This document shows positions 48,690 through 62,694 of a stretch of 64,000 nucleotides of DNA, piece by piece. The stretch's first letter is position 1; every line of letters starts with the position of its first letter. This DNA is from Rhabditoides inermis (taxonomy: Eukaryota > Nematoda > Chromadorea > Rhabditida > Rhabditidae). Under the pieces are notes generated by a model. That model saw only the letters and a list, made by a program, of their open reading frames with translations, made no database searches and was not told the DNA's origin. Location of the stretch: positions 552,380 to 616,379 of the forward strand of contig CAWZYM010000196.1 of the NCBI GenBank assembly GCA_963966185.1. The letters run 5' to 3'. The position numbers and the translations under genes are program-made.

Positions 48690-51360
48690 AAAAGCAGTCC
48701 GGGAGTTGTGACTTACCAGTTATGCTAATTATGGCATTTATGCAAAAATATTTTCTTCCAGATGTGTTCGAATCGTGATCGAACTAGATCAGAGAAATAA
48801 CAGAATAAGGAGGAATCACTGTGTCAGTTCCACTCTAGAGAGCGTAGAGAAGCAGTCCGGTAGTTGTGACTTCCCAGTTCTGCTAATTATGGAATTTATG
48901 CAAAACTATTTTCTTCCAAATGTGTTCGAATCGTGATCGAACTAGATCAGAGAAATAATAGAATAAGGAGGAATCACTGTGTCAGTTCCACTCTAGAGAG
49001 CGTAGAAAAGCAGTCCGGGAGTAGTGACTTCCCAGCTCTGCTAATTATGGCATTTATGCAAAACTATTTTCTTCCATATGTGTTCGAATCGTGATCGAAC
49101 TAGATCAGAGAAATAACAGAATAAGGAAAAATCACTGTGTCAGTTCCACTCTAGAGAGCGTAGAGAAGCAGTCCGGGAGTTGTGACTTCCCAGTTCTGCT
49201 AATTATGGCATTTATGCAAAAATATTTTCTTCCAGATGTGTTCGAATCGTGATCGAACTAGATCTGAGAAACAACAGAATGAGGAGGAATCACTGTGTCA
49301 GTTCCACTCTAGAGAGCGTAGAGAAGCAGTCCGGGAGTTGTGACTTCTCAGTTCTGCTAAATATGGCATTTATGCAAAACTTATTTCTTCCAAATGTGTT
49401 CGAATCGTGATCGAACTAGATCAGAGAAATAACAGAATAAGGAGGAATCACTGTGTCAGTTCCACTCTAGAGAGCGTAGAAAAGCAGTCCGGGAGTTGTG
49501 ACTTACCAGTTATGCTAATTATGGCATTTATGCAAAAATATTTTCTTCCAGATGTGTTCGAATCGTGATCGAACTAGATCAGAGAAATAACAGAATAAGG
49601 AGGAATCACTGTGTCAGTTCCACTCTAGAGAGCGTAGAGAAGCAGTCCGGTAGTTGTGACTTCCCAGTTCTGCTAATTATGGAATTTATGCAAAACTATT
49701 TTCTTCCAAATGTGTTCGAATCGTGATCGAACTAGATCAGAGAAATAACAGAATGAGGAGGAATCACTGCGTCAGATCCACTCTAGAGAGCGTAGAAAAG
49801 CAGTCCGGTAGTTGTGACTTCCCAGTTCTGCTAATTATGGCATTTATGCAAAACTTATTTCTTCCAAATGTGTTCGAGTCGTGATCGAACTAGATCAGAG
49901 AAATAACAGAATAAAGAAGAATCACTGTGTCAGTTCCACTCTAGAGAGCGTAGAGAAGCAGTCCGGGAGTTGTGACTTCTCAGTTCTGCTAAATATGGCA
50001 TTTATGCAAAACTTATTTCTTCCAAATGTGTTCGAATCGTGATCGAACTAGATCAGAGAAATAACAGAATAAGGAGGAATCACTGTGTCAGTTCCACTCT
50101 AGAGAGCGTAGAAAAGCAGTCCGGGAGTTGTGACTTACCAGTTATGCTAATTATGGCATTTATGCAAAAATATTTTCTTCCAGATGTGTTCGAATCGTGA
50201 TCGAACTAGATCAGAGAAATAACAGAATAAGGAGGAATCACTGTGTCAGTTCCACTCTAGAGAGCGTAGAGAAGCAGTCCGGTAGTTGTGACTTCCCAGT
50301 TCTGCTAATTATGGAATTTATGCAAAACTATTTTCTTCCAAATGTGTTCGAATCGTGATCGAACTAGATCAGAGAAATAATAGAATAAGGAGGAATCACT
50401 GTGTCAGTTCCACTCTAGAGAGCGTAGAAAAGCAGTCCGGGAGTAGTGACTTCCCAGCTCTGCTAATTATGGCATTTATGCAAAACTATTTTCTTCCATA
50501 TGTGTTCGAATCGTGATCGAACTAGATCAGAGAAATAACAGAATAAGGAAAAATCACTGTGTCAGTTCCACTCTAGAGAGCGTAGAGAAGCAGTCCGGGA
50601 GTTGTGACTTCCCAGTTCTGCTAATTATGGCATTTATGCAAAAATATTTTCTTCCAGATGTGTTCGAATCGTGATCGAACTAGATCTGAGAAACAACAGA
50701 ATGAGGAGGAATCACTGTGTCAGTTCCACTCTAGAGAGCGTAGAGAAGCAGTCCGGGAGTTGTGACTTCTCAGTTCTGCTAAATATGGCATTTATGCAAA
50801 ACTTATTTCTTCCAAATGTGTTCGAATCGTGATCGAACTAGATCAGAGAAATAACAGAATAAGGAGGAATCACTGTGTCAGTTCCACTCTAGAGAGCGTA
50901 GAAAAGCAGTCCGGGAGTTGTGACTTACCAGTTATGCTAATTATGGCATTTATGCAAAAATATTTTCTTCCAGATGTGTTCGAATCGTGATCGAACTAGA
51001 TCAGAGAAATAACAGAATAAGGAGGAATCACTGTGTCAGTTCCACTCTAGAGAGCGTAGAGAAGCAGTCCGGTAGTTGTGACTTCCCAGTTCTGCTAATT
51101 ATGGAATTTATGCAAAACTATTTTCTTCCAAATGTGTTCGAATCGTGATCGAACTAGATCAGAGAAATAACAGAATGAGGAGGAATCACTGCGTCAGATC
51201 CACTCTAGAGAGCGTAGAAAAGCAGTCCGGTAGTTGTGACTTCCCAGTTCTGCTAATTATGGCATTTATGCAAAACTTATTTCTTCCAAATGTGTTCGAG
51301 TCGTGATCGAACTAGATCAGAGAAATAACAGAATAAAGAAGAATCACTGTGTCAGTTCCA
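48690..51360. repeat. Nine-monomer tandem duplication (period 1,422 bp)
   Basis: Three independent markers recur at exactly 1,422 bp (9 x 158): agaaataata at 48,951 and 50,373, gatctgag with tgag at 49,265 and 50,687, and gcgtcagatcc at 49,769 and 51,191. The left boundary is near 48,690, where one copy has gtcagatcc and the other gtcagttcc. The right boundary is near 51,360, where cttctcag/aaatatgg becomes cttcccag/attatggc. The same 9-mer spacing is seen between 59,222 and 60,644. Confidence 0.8.
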
Positions 51361-51830
51361 CTCTAGAGAGCGTAGAGAAGCAGTCCGGGAGTTGTGACTT
51401 CCCAGTTCTGCTAATTATGGCGTTTATGCAAAAATATTTTCTTCCAGATGTGTTCGAATCGTGATCGAACTAGATCAAAGAAATAACAGAATAAGGAGGA
51501 ATCACTGTGTCAGTTCCACTCTAGAGAGCGTAGAGAAGCAGTCCGGTAGTTGTGAGTTCTCAGTTCTGCTAATTATGGAATTTATGCAAAAAATATTTTC
51601 TTCCAGATGTGTTCGAATCGTGATCGAACTAGATCAGAGAAATAACAGAATAAGGAAAAATCACTGTGTCAGTTCCACTCTAGAGAGCGTAGAGAAGCAG
51701 TCCGGGAGTAGTGACTTCCCAGTTCTGCTAATTATGGCATTTATGCAAAACTATTTTCTTCCATATGTGTTCGAATCGTGATCGAACTAGATCAGAGAAA
51801 TAACAGAATAAGGAGGAATCACTGTGTCAG

Positions 51831-52898
51831 TTTCCTTCTAGAGAGCGTAGAGAAGCAGTCCGGGAGTTGTGACTTCCCAGTTCTGCTAATTATGGCATTT
51901 ATGCAAAAATATTTTCTTCCAGATGTGTTCGAATCGTGATTGAACTAGATCAGAGAAATAACAGAATGAAGAGGAATCACTGTGTCAGTTCCAGTCTAGA
52001 GAGCGTAGAGAAGCAGTCCGGGAGATGTGACTTCCCAGTTCTGCTAATTAGGACATTTATGCAAAACTATATCCTTCCAGATGTGTTCGAATTGTGATCG
52101 AACTAGATCAGAGAATTAACAGAACAAGAAGGAATCACTGTGTCAGTTTCACTTAAGAGACCGTAGAAAAGCTGTCCGGAAACAGTGACTTCCCAGTTCT
52201 GCTAATTTTGGCATTTATGCAAAAGTATTTTCTTCCAAATGTGTTCGAATCGTGATCGAACTAGATCAGAGAAATAACAGAATAAGGAGGAATCACTGTG
52301 TCAGTTCCACTCTAGAGAGCGTAGAGAAGCAGTCCGGGAGTTGTGACTTCCCAGTTCTGCTAATTAGGACATTTATGCAAAACTATATCCTTCCAGATGT
52401 GTTCGAATTGTGATCGAACTAGATCAGAGAATTAACAGAACAAGAAGGAATCACTGTGTCAGTTTCACTTTAGAGAGCGTAGAAAAGCTGTCCGGAAACT
52501 GTGACTTCCCAGTTCTGCTAATTTTGGCATTTATGCAAACGTATTTTCTATCAAATGTGTTCGAATCGTGATCGAACTAGATCAGAGAAATAACAGAATA
52601 AGGAGGAATCACTGTGTCAGTTCCACTCTAGAGAGCGTAGAGAAGCAGTCCGGGAGTTGTGACTTCCCAGTTATGCTAATTATGGCATTTATGCAAAAAT
52701 ATTTTCTTTCAGATGTGTTCGAATCGTGATCGAACTAGATCAGAGAAATAACAGAATAAGGAGGAATCACTGTGTCAGATCCACTCTAGAGAACGTAGAG
52801 AAGCAGTCCGGGAGTTGTGACTTCCCAGTTCTGCTAATTATGGCATTTATGCAAAAATATTTTCTTCCAGATGTGTTCGAATCGTGATCGAACTAGAT
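51831..52898. repeat. Recurrent block B, copy 2
   Basis: It has the same marker order as the block at 44,404, and the tttccttctag to tcaaag distance is again 1,067 bp. It starts 7,427 bp (47 x 158 plus 1) after copy 1. Private changes include cttaagagaccg and gaaacagtgac. Confidence 0.8.
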
Positions 52899-55800
52899 CA
52901 AAGAAATAACAGAAAAAGGAGGAATCACTGTGTCAGTTCCACTCTAGAGAGCGTAGAGAAGCAGTCCGGTAGTTGTGACTTCCCAGTTCTGCTAATAATG
53001 GAATTTATGCAAAACTATTTTCTTCCAAATGTGTTCGAATCGTGATCGAATTAGATCAGAGAAATAACAGAATAAGGAGGAATCACTGTGTCAGTTCCAC
53101 TCTAGAGATCGTAGAGAAGCAGTCCGGGAGTTGTGACTTCCCAGTTCTGCTAATTATGGCATTTATGCAAAAATATTTTCTTCCAGATGTGTTCGAATCG
53201 TGATCGAACTAGATCAGAGAAATAATAGAATAAGGAGGAATCACTGTGTCAGTTCCACTCTAGAGAGCGTAGAAAAGCAGTCCGGGAGTAGTGACTTCCC
53301 AGCTCTGCTAATTATGGCATTTATGCAAAACTATTTTCTTCCAAATGTGTTCGAATCGTGATCGAACTAGATCAGAGAAATAACAGAATGAGGAGGAATC
53401 ACTGTGTCAGATCCATTCTAGAGAGCGTAAAGAAGCAGTCCGGGAGTTGTGACTTCCCAGTTCTGCTAATTATGGCATTTATGCAAAAATATTTTTTTCC
53501 AGATGTGTTCGAATCGTGATCGAACTAGATCTGAGAAACAACAGAATGAGGAGGAATCACTGTGTCAGTTCCACTCTAGAGAGCGTAGAGAAGCAGTCCG
53601 GGAGTTGTGACTTCTCAGTTCTGCTAATTATGGCATTTATGCAAAACTATTTTCTTCCAAATGTGTTCGAATCGTGATCGAACTAGATCAGAGAAATAAC
53701 AGAATGAGGAGAAATCACTGTGTCAGATCCACTCTAGAGAGCGTAGAGAAGCAGTCCGGTAGTTGTGACTTCCCAGTTCTGCTAAATATGGCATTTATGC
53801 AAAACTATTTTCTTCCAAATGTGTTCGAATCGTGATCGAACTAGATCAGAGAAATAACAGAATGAGGAGGAATCACTGTGTCAGATCCATTCTAGAGAGC
53901 GTAAAGAAGCAGTCCGGGAGTTGTGACTTCCCAGTTCTGCTAATTATGGCATTTATGCAAAAATATTTTTTTCCAGATGTGTTCGAATCGTGATCGAACT
54001 AGATCTGAGAAACAACAGAATGAGGAGGAATCACTGTGTCAGTTCCACTCTAGAGAGCGTAGAGAAGCAGTCCGGGAGTTGTGACTTCTCAGTTCTGCTA
54101 ATTATGGCATTTATGCAAAACTATTTTCTTCCAAATGTGTTCGAATCGTGATCGAACTAGATCAGAGAAATAACAGAATGAGGAGAAATCACTGTGTCAG
54201 ATCCACTCTAGAGAGCGTAGAAAAGCAGTCCGGGAGTTGTGACTTACCAGTTATGCTAATTATGGCATTTATGCAAAAATATTTTCTTCCAGATGTGTTC
54301 GAATCGTGATCGAACTAGATCAGAGAAATAACAGAATAAGGAGGAATCACTGTGTCAGTTCCACTCTAGAGAGCGTAGAGAAGCAGTCCGGTAGTTGTGA
54401 CTTCCCAGTTCTGCTAATTATGGAATTTATGCAAAACTATTTTCTTCCAAATGTGTTCGAATCGTGATCGAACTAGATCAGAGAAATAATAGAATAAGGA
54501 GGAATCACTGTGTCAGTTCCACTCTAGAGAGCGTAGAAAAGCAGTCCGGGAGTAGTGACTTCCCAGCTCTGCTAATTATGGCATTTATGCAAAACTATTT
54601 TCTTCCATATGTGTTCGAATCGTGATCGAACTAGATCAGAGAAATAACAGAATAAGGAAAAATCACTGTGTCAGTTCCACTCTAGAGAGCGTAGAGAAGC
54701 AGTCCGGGAGTTGTGACTTCCCAGTTCTGCTAATTATGGCATTTATGCAAAAATATTTTCTTCCAGATGTGTTCGAATCGTGATCGAACTAGATCTGAGA
54801 AACAACAGAATGAGGAGGAATCACTGTGTCAGTTCCACTCTAGAGAGCGTAGAGAAGCAGTCCGGGAGTTGTGACTTCTCAGTTCTGCTAAATATGGCAT
54901 TTATGCAAAACTTATTTCTTCCAAATGTGTTCGAATCGTGATCGAACTAGATCAGAGAAATAACAGAATAAGGAGGAATCACTGTGTCAGTTCCACTCTA
55001 GAGAGCGTAGAAAAGCAGTCCGGGAGTTGTGACTTACCAGTTATGCTAATTATGGCATTTATGCAAAAATATTTTCTTCCAGATGTGTTCGAATCGTGAT
55101 CGAACTAGATCAGAGAAATAACAGAATAAGGAGGAATCACTGTGTCAGTTCCACTCTAGAGAGCGTAGAGAAGCAGTCCGGTAGTTGTGACTTCCCAGTT
55201 CTGCTAATTATGGAATTTATGCAAAACTATTTTCTTCCAAATGTGTTCGAATCGTGATCGAACTAGATCAGAGAAATAACAGAATAAGGAAAAATCACTG
55301 TGTCAGTTCCACTCTAGAGAGCGTAGAGAAGCAGTCCGGGAGTTGTGACTTCCCAGTTCTGCTAATTATGGCATTTATGCAAAAATATTTTCTTCCAGAT
55401 GTGTTCGAATCGTGATCGAACTAGATCTGAGAAACAACAGAATGAGGAGGAATCACTGTGTCAGTTCCACTCTAGAGAGCGTAGAGAAGCAGTCCGGGAG
55501 TTGTGACTTCTCAGTTCTGCTAAATATGGCATTTATGCAAAACTTATTTCTTCCAAATGTGTTCGAATCGTGATCGAACTAGATCAGAGAAATAACAGAA
55601 TAAGGAGGAATCACTGTGTCAGTTCCACTCTAGAGAGCGTAGAAAAGCAGTCCGGGAGTTGTGACTTACCAGTTATGCTAATTATGGCATTTATGCAAAA
55701 ATATTTTCTTCCAGATGTGTTCGAATCGTGATCGAACTAGATCAGAGAAATAACAGAATAAGGAGGAATCACTGTGTCAGTTCCACTCTAGAGAGCGTAG

Positions 55801-56572
55801 AGAAGCAGTCCGGTAGTTGTGACTTCCCAGTTCTGCTAATTATGGAATTTATGCAAAACTATTTTCTTCCAAATGTGTTCGAATCGTGATCGAACTAGAT
55901 CAGAGAAATAACAGAATGAGGAGGAATCACTGCGTCAGATCCACTCTAGAGAGCGTAGAAAAGCAGTCCGGTAGTTGTGACTTCCCAGTTCTGCTAATTA
56001 TGGCATTTATGCAAAACTTATTTCTTCCAAATGTGTTCGAGTCGTGATCGAACTAGATCAGAGAAATAACAGAATAAAGAAGAATCACTGTGTCAGTTCC
56101 ACTCTAGAGAGCGTAGAGAAGCAGTCCGGGAGTTGTGACTTCCCAGTTCTGCTAATTATGGCGTTTATGCAAAAATATTTTCTTCCAGATGTGTTCGAAT
56201 CGTGATCGAACTAGATCAAAGAAATAACAGAATAAGGAGGAATCACTGTGTCAGTTCCACTCTAGAGAGCGTAGAGAAGCAGTCCGGTAGTTGTGAGTTC
56301 TCAGTTCTGCTAATTATGGAATTTATGCAAAAAAATATTTTCTTCTAGATGTGTTCGAATCGTGATCGAACTAGATCAGAGAAATAACAGAATAAGGAAA
56401 AATCACTGTGTCAGTTCCACTCTAGAGAGCGTAGAGAAGCAGTCCGGGAGTAGTGACTTCCCAGTTCTGCTAATTATGGCATTTATGCAAAACTATTTTC
56501 TTCCATATGTGTTCGAATCGTGATCGAACTAGATCAGAGAAATAACAGAATAAGGAGGAATCACTGTGTCAG

Positions 56573-57640
56573 TTTCCTTCTAGAGAGCGTAGAGAAGCAG
56601 TCCGGGAGTTGTGACTTCCCAGTTCTGCTAATTATGGCATTTATGCAAAAATATTTTCTTCCAGATGTGTTCGAATCGTGATTGAACTAGATCAGAGAAA
56701 TAACAGAATGAAGAGGAATCACTGTGTCAGTTCCAGTCTAGAGAGCGTAGAGAAGCAGTCCGGGAGATGTGACTTCCCAGTTCTGCTAATTAGGACATTT
56801 ATGCAAAACTATATCCTTCCAGATGTGTTCGAATTGTGATCGAACTAGATCAGAGAATTAACAGAACAAGAAGGAATCACTGTGTCAGTTTCACTTTAGA
56901 GACCGTAGAAAAGCTGTCCGGAAACTGTGACTTCCCAGTTCTGCTAATTTTGGCATTTATGCAAAAGTATTTTCTTCCAAATGTGTTCGAATCGTGATCG
57001 AACTAGATCAGAGAAATAACAGAATAAGGAGGAATCACTGTGTCAGTTCCACTCTAGAGAGCGTAGAGAAGCAGTCCGGGAGTTGTGACTTCCCAGTTCT
57101 GCTAATTAGGACATTTATGCAAAACTATATCCTTCCAGATGTGTTCGAATTGTGATCGAACTAGATCAGAGAATTAACAGAACAAGAAGAAATCACTGTG
57201 TCAGTTTCACTTTAGAGAGCGTAGAAAAGCTGTCCGGAAACTGTGACTTCCCAGTTCTGCTAATTTTGACATTTATGCAAACGTATTTTCTATCAAATGT
57301 GTTCGAATCGTGATCGAACTAGATCAGAGAAATAACAGAATAAGGAGGAATCACTGTGTCAGTTCCACTCTAGAGAGCGTAGAGAAGCAGTCCGGGAGTT
57401 GTGACTTCCCAGTTATGCTAATTATGGCATTTATGCAAAAATATTTTCTTCCAGATGTGTTCGAATCGTGATCGAACTAGATCAGAGAAATAACAGAATA
57501 AGGAGGAATCACTGTGTCAGATCCACTCTAGAGAACGTAGAGAAGCAGTCCGGGAGTTGTGACTTCCCAGTTCTGCTAATTATGGCATTTATGCAAAAAT
57601 ATTTTCTTCCAGATGTGTTCGAATCGTGATCGAACTAGAT
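56573..57640. repeat. Recurrent block B, copy 3
   Basis: It has the same markers and the same 1,067-bp internal distance. It starts 4,742 bp (30 x 158 plus 2) after copy 2. The sequence to its left (gtgagttctcag, then a run of seven As near 56,330) matches the left flank of copy 2, so the duplicated segment extends beyond the block on both sides. Confidence 0.8.
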
Positions 57641-60600
57641 CAAAGAAATAACAGAAAAAGGAGGAATCACTGTGTCAGTTCCACTCTAGAGAGCGTAGAG
57701 AAGCAGTCCGGTAGTTGTGACTTCCCAGTTCTGCTAATAATGGAATTTATGCAAAACTATTTTCTTCCAAATGTGTTCGAATCGTGATCGAATTAGATCA
57801 GAGAAATAACAGAATAAGGAGGAATCACTGTGTCAGTTCCACTCTAGAGATCGTAGAGAAGCAGTCCGGGAGTTGTGACTTCCCAGTTCTGCTAATTATG
57901 GCATTTATGCAAAAATATTTTCTTCCAGATGTGTTCGAATCGTGATCGAACTAGATCAGAGAAATAATAGAATAAGGAGGAATCACTGTGTCAGTTCCAC
58001 TCTAGAGAGCGTAGAAAAGCAGTCCGGGAGTAGTGACTTCCCAGCTCTGCTAATTATGGCATTTATGCAAAACTATTTTCTTCCATATGTGTTCGAATCG
58101 TGATCGAACTAGATCAGAGAAATAACAGAATAAGGAAAAATCACTGTGTCAGTTCCACTCTAGAGAGCGTAGAGAAGCAGTCCGGGAGTTGTGACTTCCC
58201 AGTTCTGCTAATTATGGCATTTATGCAAAACTATTTTCTTCCAAATGTGTTCGAATCGTGATCGAACTAGATCAGAGAAATAACAGAATGAGGAGGAATC
58301 ACTGTGTCAGATCCATTCTAGAGAGCGTAAAGAAGCAGTCCGGGAGTTGTGACTTCCCAGTTCTGCTAATTATGGCATTTATGCAAAAATATTTTTTTCC
58401 AGATGTGTTCGAATCGTGATCGAACTAGATCTGAGAAACAACAGAATGAGGAGGAATCACTGTGTCAGTTCCACTCTAGAGAGCGTAGAGAAGCAGTCCG
58501 GGAGTTGTGACTTCTCAGTTCTGCTAATTATGGCATTTATGCAAAACTATTTTCTTCCAAATGTGTTCGAATCGTGATCGAACTAGATCAGAGAAATAAC
58601 AGAATGAGGAGAAATCACTGTGTCAGATCCACTCTAGAGAGCGTAGAGAAGCAGTCCGGTAGTTGTGACTTCCCAGTTCTGCTAAATATGGCATTTATGC
58701 AAAACTTATTTCTTCCAAATGTGTTCGAATCGTGATCGAACTAGATCAGAGAAATAACAGAATAAGGAGGAATCACTGTGTCAGTTCCACTCTAGAGAGC
58801 GTAGAGAAACAGTCCGGGAGTTGTGACTTCCCAGTTATGCTAATTATGGCATTTATGCAAAAATATTTTCTTCCAGATGTGTTCGAATCGTGATCGAACT
58901 AGATCAGAGAAATAACAGAATAAGGAGGAATCACTGTGTCAGTTCCACTCTAGAAAGCGTAGAAAAGCAGTCCGGGAGTAGTGACTTCCCAGTTCTGCTA
59001 ATTATGGCATTTATGCAAAACTATTTTCTTCCATATGTGTTCGAATCGTGATCGAACTAGATCAGAGAAATAACAGAATAAGGAAAAATCACTGTGTCAG
59101 TTCCACTCTAGAGAGCGTAGAGAAGCAGTCCGGGAGTTGTGACTTCCCAGTTCTGCTAATTATGGCATTTATGCAAAAATATTTTCTTCCAGATGTGTTC
59201 GAATCGTGATCGAACTAGATCTGAGAAACAACAGAATGAGGAGGAATCACTGTGTCAGTTCCACTCTAGAGAGCGTAGAGAAGCAGTCCGGGAGTTGTGA
59301 CTTCTCAGTTCTGCTAAATATGGCATTTATGCAAAACTTATTTTTTCCAAATGTGTTCGAATCGTGATCGAACTAGATCAGAGAAATAACAGAATAAGGA
59401 GGAATCACTGTGTCAGTTCCACTCTAGAGAGCGTAGAAAAGCAGTCCGGGAGTTGTGACTTACCAGTTATGCTAATTATGGCATTTATGCAAAAATATTT
59501 TCTTCCAGATGTGTTCGAATCGTGATCGAACTAGATCAGAGAAATAACAGAATAAGGAGGAATCACTGTGTCAGTTCCACTCTAGAGAGCGTAGAGAAGC
59601 AGTCCGGTAGTTGTGACTTCCCAGTTCTGCTAATTATGGAATTTATGCAAAACTATTTTCTTCCAAATGTGTTCGAATCGTGATCGAACTAGATCAGAGA
59701 AATAACAGAATGAGGAGGAATCACTGCGTCAGATCCACTCTAGAGAGCGTAGAAAAGCAGTCCGGTAGTTGTGACTTCCCAGTTCTGCTAATTATGGCAT
59801 TTATGCAAAACTTATTTCTTCCAAATGTGTTCGAGTCGTGATCGAACTAGATCAGAGAAATAACAGAATAAAGAAGAATCACTGTGTCAGTTCCACTCTA
59901 GAGAGCGTAGAGAAGCAGTCCGGGAGTTGTGACTTCTCAGTTCTGCTAAATATGGCATTTATGCAAAACTTATTTCTTCCAAATGTGTTCGAATCGTGAT
60001 CGAACTAGATCAGAGAAATAACAGAATAAGGAGGAATCACTGTGTCAGTTCCACTCTAGAGAGCGTAGAAAAGCAGTCCGGGAGTTGTGACTTACCAGTT
60101 ATGCTAATTATGGCATTTATGCAAAAATATTTTCTTCCAGATGTGTTCGAATCGTGATCGAACTAGATCAGAGAAATAACAGAATAAGGAGGAATCACTG
60201 TGTCAGTTCCACTCTAGAGAGCGTAGAGAAGCAGTCCGGTAGTTGTGACTTCCCAGTTCTGCTAATTATGGAATTTATGCAAAACTATTTTCTTCCAAAT
60301 GTGTTCGAATCGTGATCGAACTAGATCAGAGAAATAATAGAATAAGGAGGAATCACTGTGTCAGTTCCACTCTAGAGAGCGTAGAAAAGCAGTCCGGGAG
60401 TAGTGACTTCCCAGCTCTGCTAATTATGGCATTTATGCAAAACTATTTTCTTCCATATGTGTTCGAATCGTGATCGAACTAGATCAGAGAAATAACAGAA
60501 TAAGGAAAAATCACTGTGTCAGTTCCACTCTAGAGAGCGTAGAGAAGCAGTCCGGGAGTTGTGACTTCCCAGTTCTGCTAATTATGGCATTTATGCAAAA

Positions 60601-61626
60601 ATATTTTCTTCCAGATGTGTTCGAATCGTGATCGAACTAGATCTGAGAAACAACAGAATGAGGAGGAATCACTGTGTCAGTTCCACTCTAGAGAGCGTAG
60701 AGAAGCAGTCCGGGAGTTGTGACTTCTCAGTTCTGCTAAATATGGCATTTATGCAAACTTATTTCTTCCAAATGTGTTCGAATCGTGATCGAACTAGATC
60801 AGAGAAATAACAGAATAGGGAGGAATCACTGTGTCAGTTTCCTTCTAGAGAGCGTAGAGAAGCAGTCCGGGAGTTGTGACTTCCCAGTTCTGCTAATTAT
60901 GGCATTTATGCAAAAATATTTTCTTCCAGATGTGTTCGAATCGTGATCGAACTAGATCAGAGAAATAACAGAATAAGGAGGAATCACTGTGTCAGTTCCA
61001 CTCTAGAGAGCGTAGAGAAGCAGTCCGGTAGTTGTGACTTCCCAGTTCTGCTAATTATGGAATTTATGCAAAACTATTTTCTTCCAAATGTGTTCGAATC
61101 GTGATCGAACTAGATCAGAGAAATAATAGAATAAGGAGGAATCACTGTGTCAGTTCCACTCTAGAGAGCGTAGAAAAGCAGTCCGGGAGTAGTGACTTCC
61201 CAGCTCTGCTAATTATGGCATTTATGCAAAACTATTTTCTTCCATATGTGTTCGAATCGTGATCGAACTAGATCAGAGAAATAACAGAATAAGGAAAAAT
61301 CACTGTGTCAGTTCCACTCTAGAGAGCGTAGAGAAGCAGTCCGGGAGTTGTGACTTCCCAGTTCTGCTAATTATGGCATTTATGCAAAAATATTTTCTTC
61401 AGATGTGTTCGAATCGTGATCGAACTAGATCTGAGAAACAACAGAATGAGGAGGAATCACTGTGTCAGTTCCACTCTAGAGAGCGTAGAGAAGCAGTCCG
61501 GGAGTTGTGACTTCTCAGTTCTGCTAAATATGGCATTTATGCAAAACTTATTTCTTCCAAATGTGTTCGAATCGTGATCGAACTAGATCAGAGAAATAAC
61601 AGAATAGGGAGGAATCACTGTGTCAG

Positions 61627-62694
61627 TTTCCTTCTAGAGAGCGTAGAGAAGCAGTCCGGGAGTTGTGACTTCCCAGTTCTGCTAATTATGGCATTTATGC
61701 AAAAATATTTTCTTCCAGATGTGTTCGAATCGTGATCGAACTAGATCAGAGAAATAACAGAATGAAGAGGAATCACTGTGTCAGTTCCAGTCTAGAGAGC
61801 GTAGAGAAGCAGTCCGGGAGATGTGACTTCCCAGTTCTGCAAATTAGGACATTTATGCAAAACTATATCCTTCCAGATGTGTTCGAATTGTGATCGAACT
61901 AGATCAGAGAATTAACAGAACAAGAAGGAATCACTGTGTCAGTTTCACTTTAGAGACCGTAGAAAAGCTGTCCGGAAACTGTGACTTCCCAGTTCTGCTA
62001 ATTTTGGCATTTATGCAAAAGTATTTTCTTCCAAATGTGTTCGAATCGTGATCGAACTAGATCAGAGAAATAACAGAATAAGGAGGAATCACTGTGTCAG
62101 TTCCACTCTAGAGAGCGTAGAGAAGCAGTCCGGGAGTTGTGACTTCCCAGTTCTGCTAATTAGGACATTTATGCAAAACTATATCCTTCCAGATGTGTTC
62201 GAATTGTGATCGAACTAGATCAGAGAATTAACAGAACAAGAAGGAATCACTGTGTCAGTTTCATTTTAGAGAGCGTAGAAAAGCTGTCCGGAAACTGTGA
62301 CTTCCCAGTTCTGCTAATTTTGACATTTATGCAAAAGTATTTTCTATCAAATGTGTTCGAATCGTGATCGAACTAGATCAGAGAAATAACAGAATAAGGA
62401 GGAATCACTGTGTCAGTTCCACTCTAGAGAGCGTAGAGAAGCAGTCCGGGAGTTGTGACTTCCCAGTTATGCTAATTATGGCATTTATGGCAAAAATATT
62501 TTCTTCCAGATGTGTTCGAATCGTGATCGAACTAGATCAGAGAAATAACAGAATAAGGAGGAATCACTGTGTCAGATCCACTCTAGAGAACGTAGAGAAG
62601 CAGTCCGGAGTTGTGACTTCCCAGTTCTGCTAATTATGGCATTTATGCAAAAATATTTTCTTCCAGATGTGTTCGAATCGTGATCGAACTAGAT
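61627..62694. repeat. Recurrent block B, copy 4
   Basis: It has the same markers and 1,067-bp distance, although this copy has one added base (atggcaaaaat near 62,489) and one lost base (gtccggagttg near 62,606), which cancel. It starts 5,054 bp (32 x 158 minus 2) after copy 3. Another tttccttctag monomer lies at 60,838, 789 bp before it (5 x 158 minus 1), as part of a local 5-mer repeat. Confidence 0.8.

Noticed and set aside
527..62633. Open reading frames of 60 to 265 codons on the + strand
   Set aside because: All are translations of the satellite. They share one residue pattern, start and end at arbitrary monomer points, and exceed one monomer only where an indel makes the unit 159 or 147 bp. 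No independent coding signal is visible.
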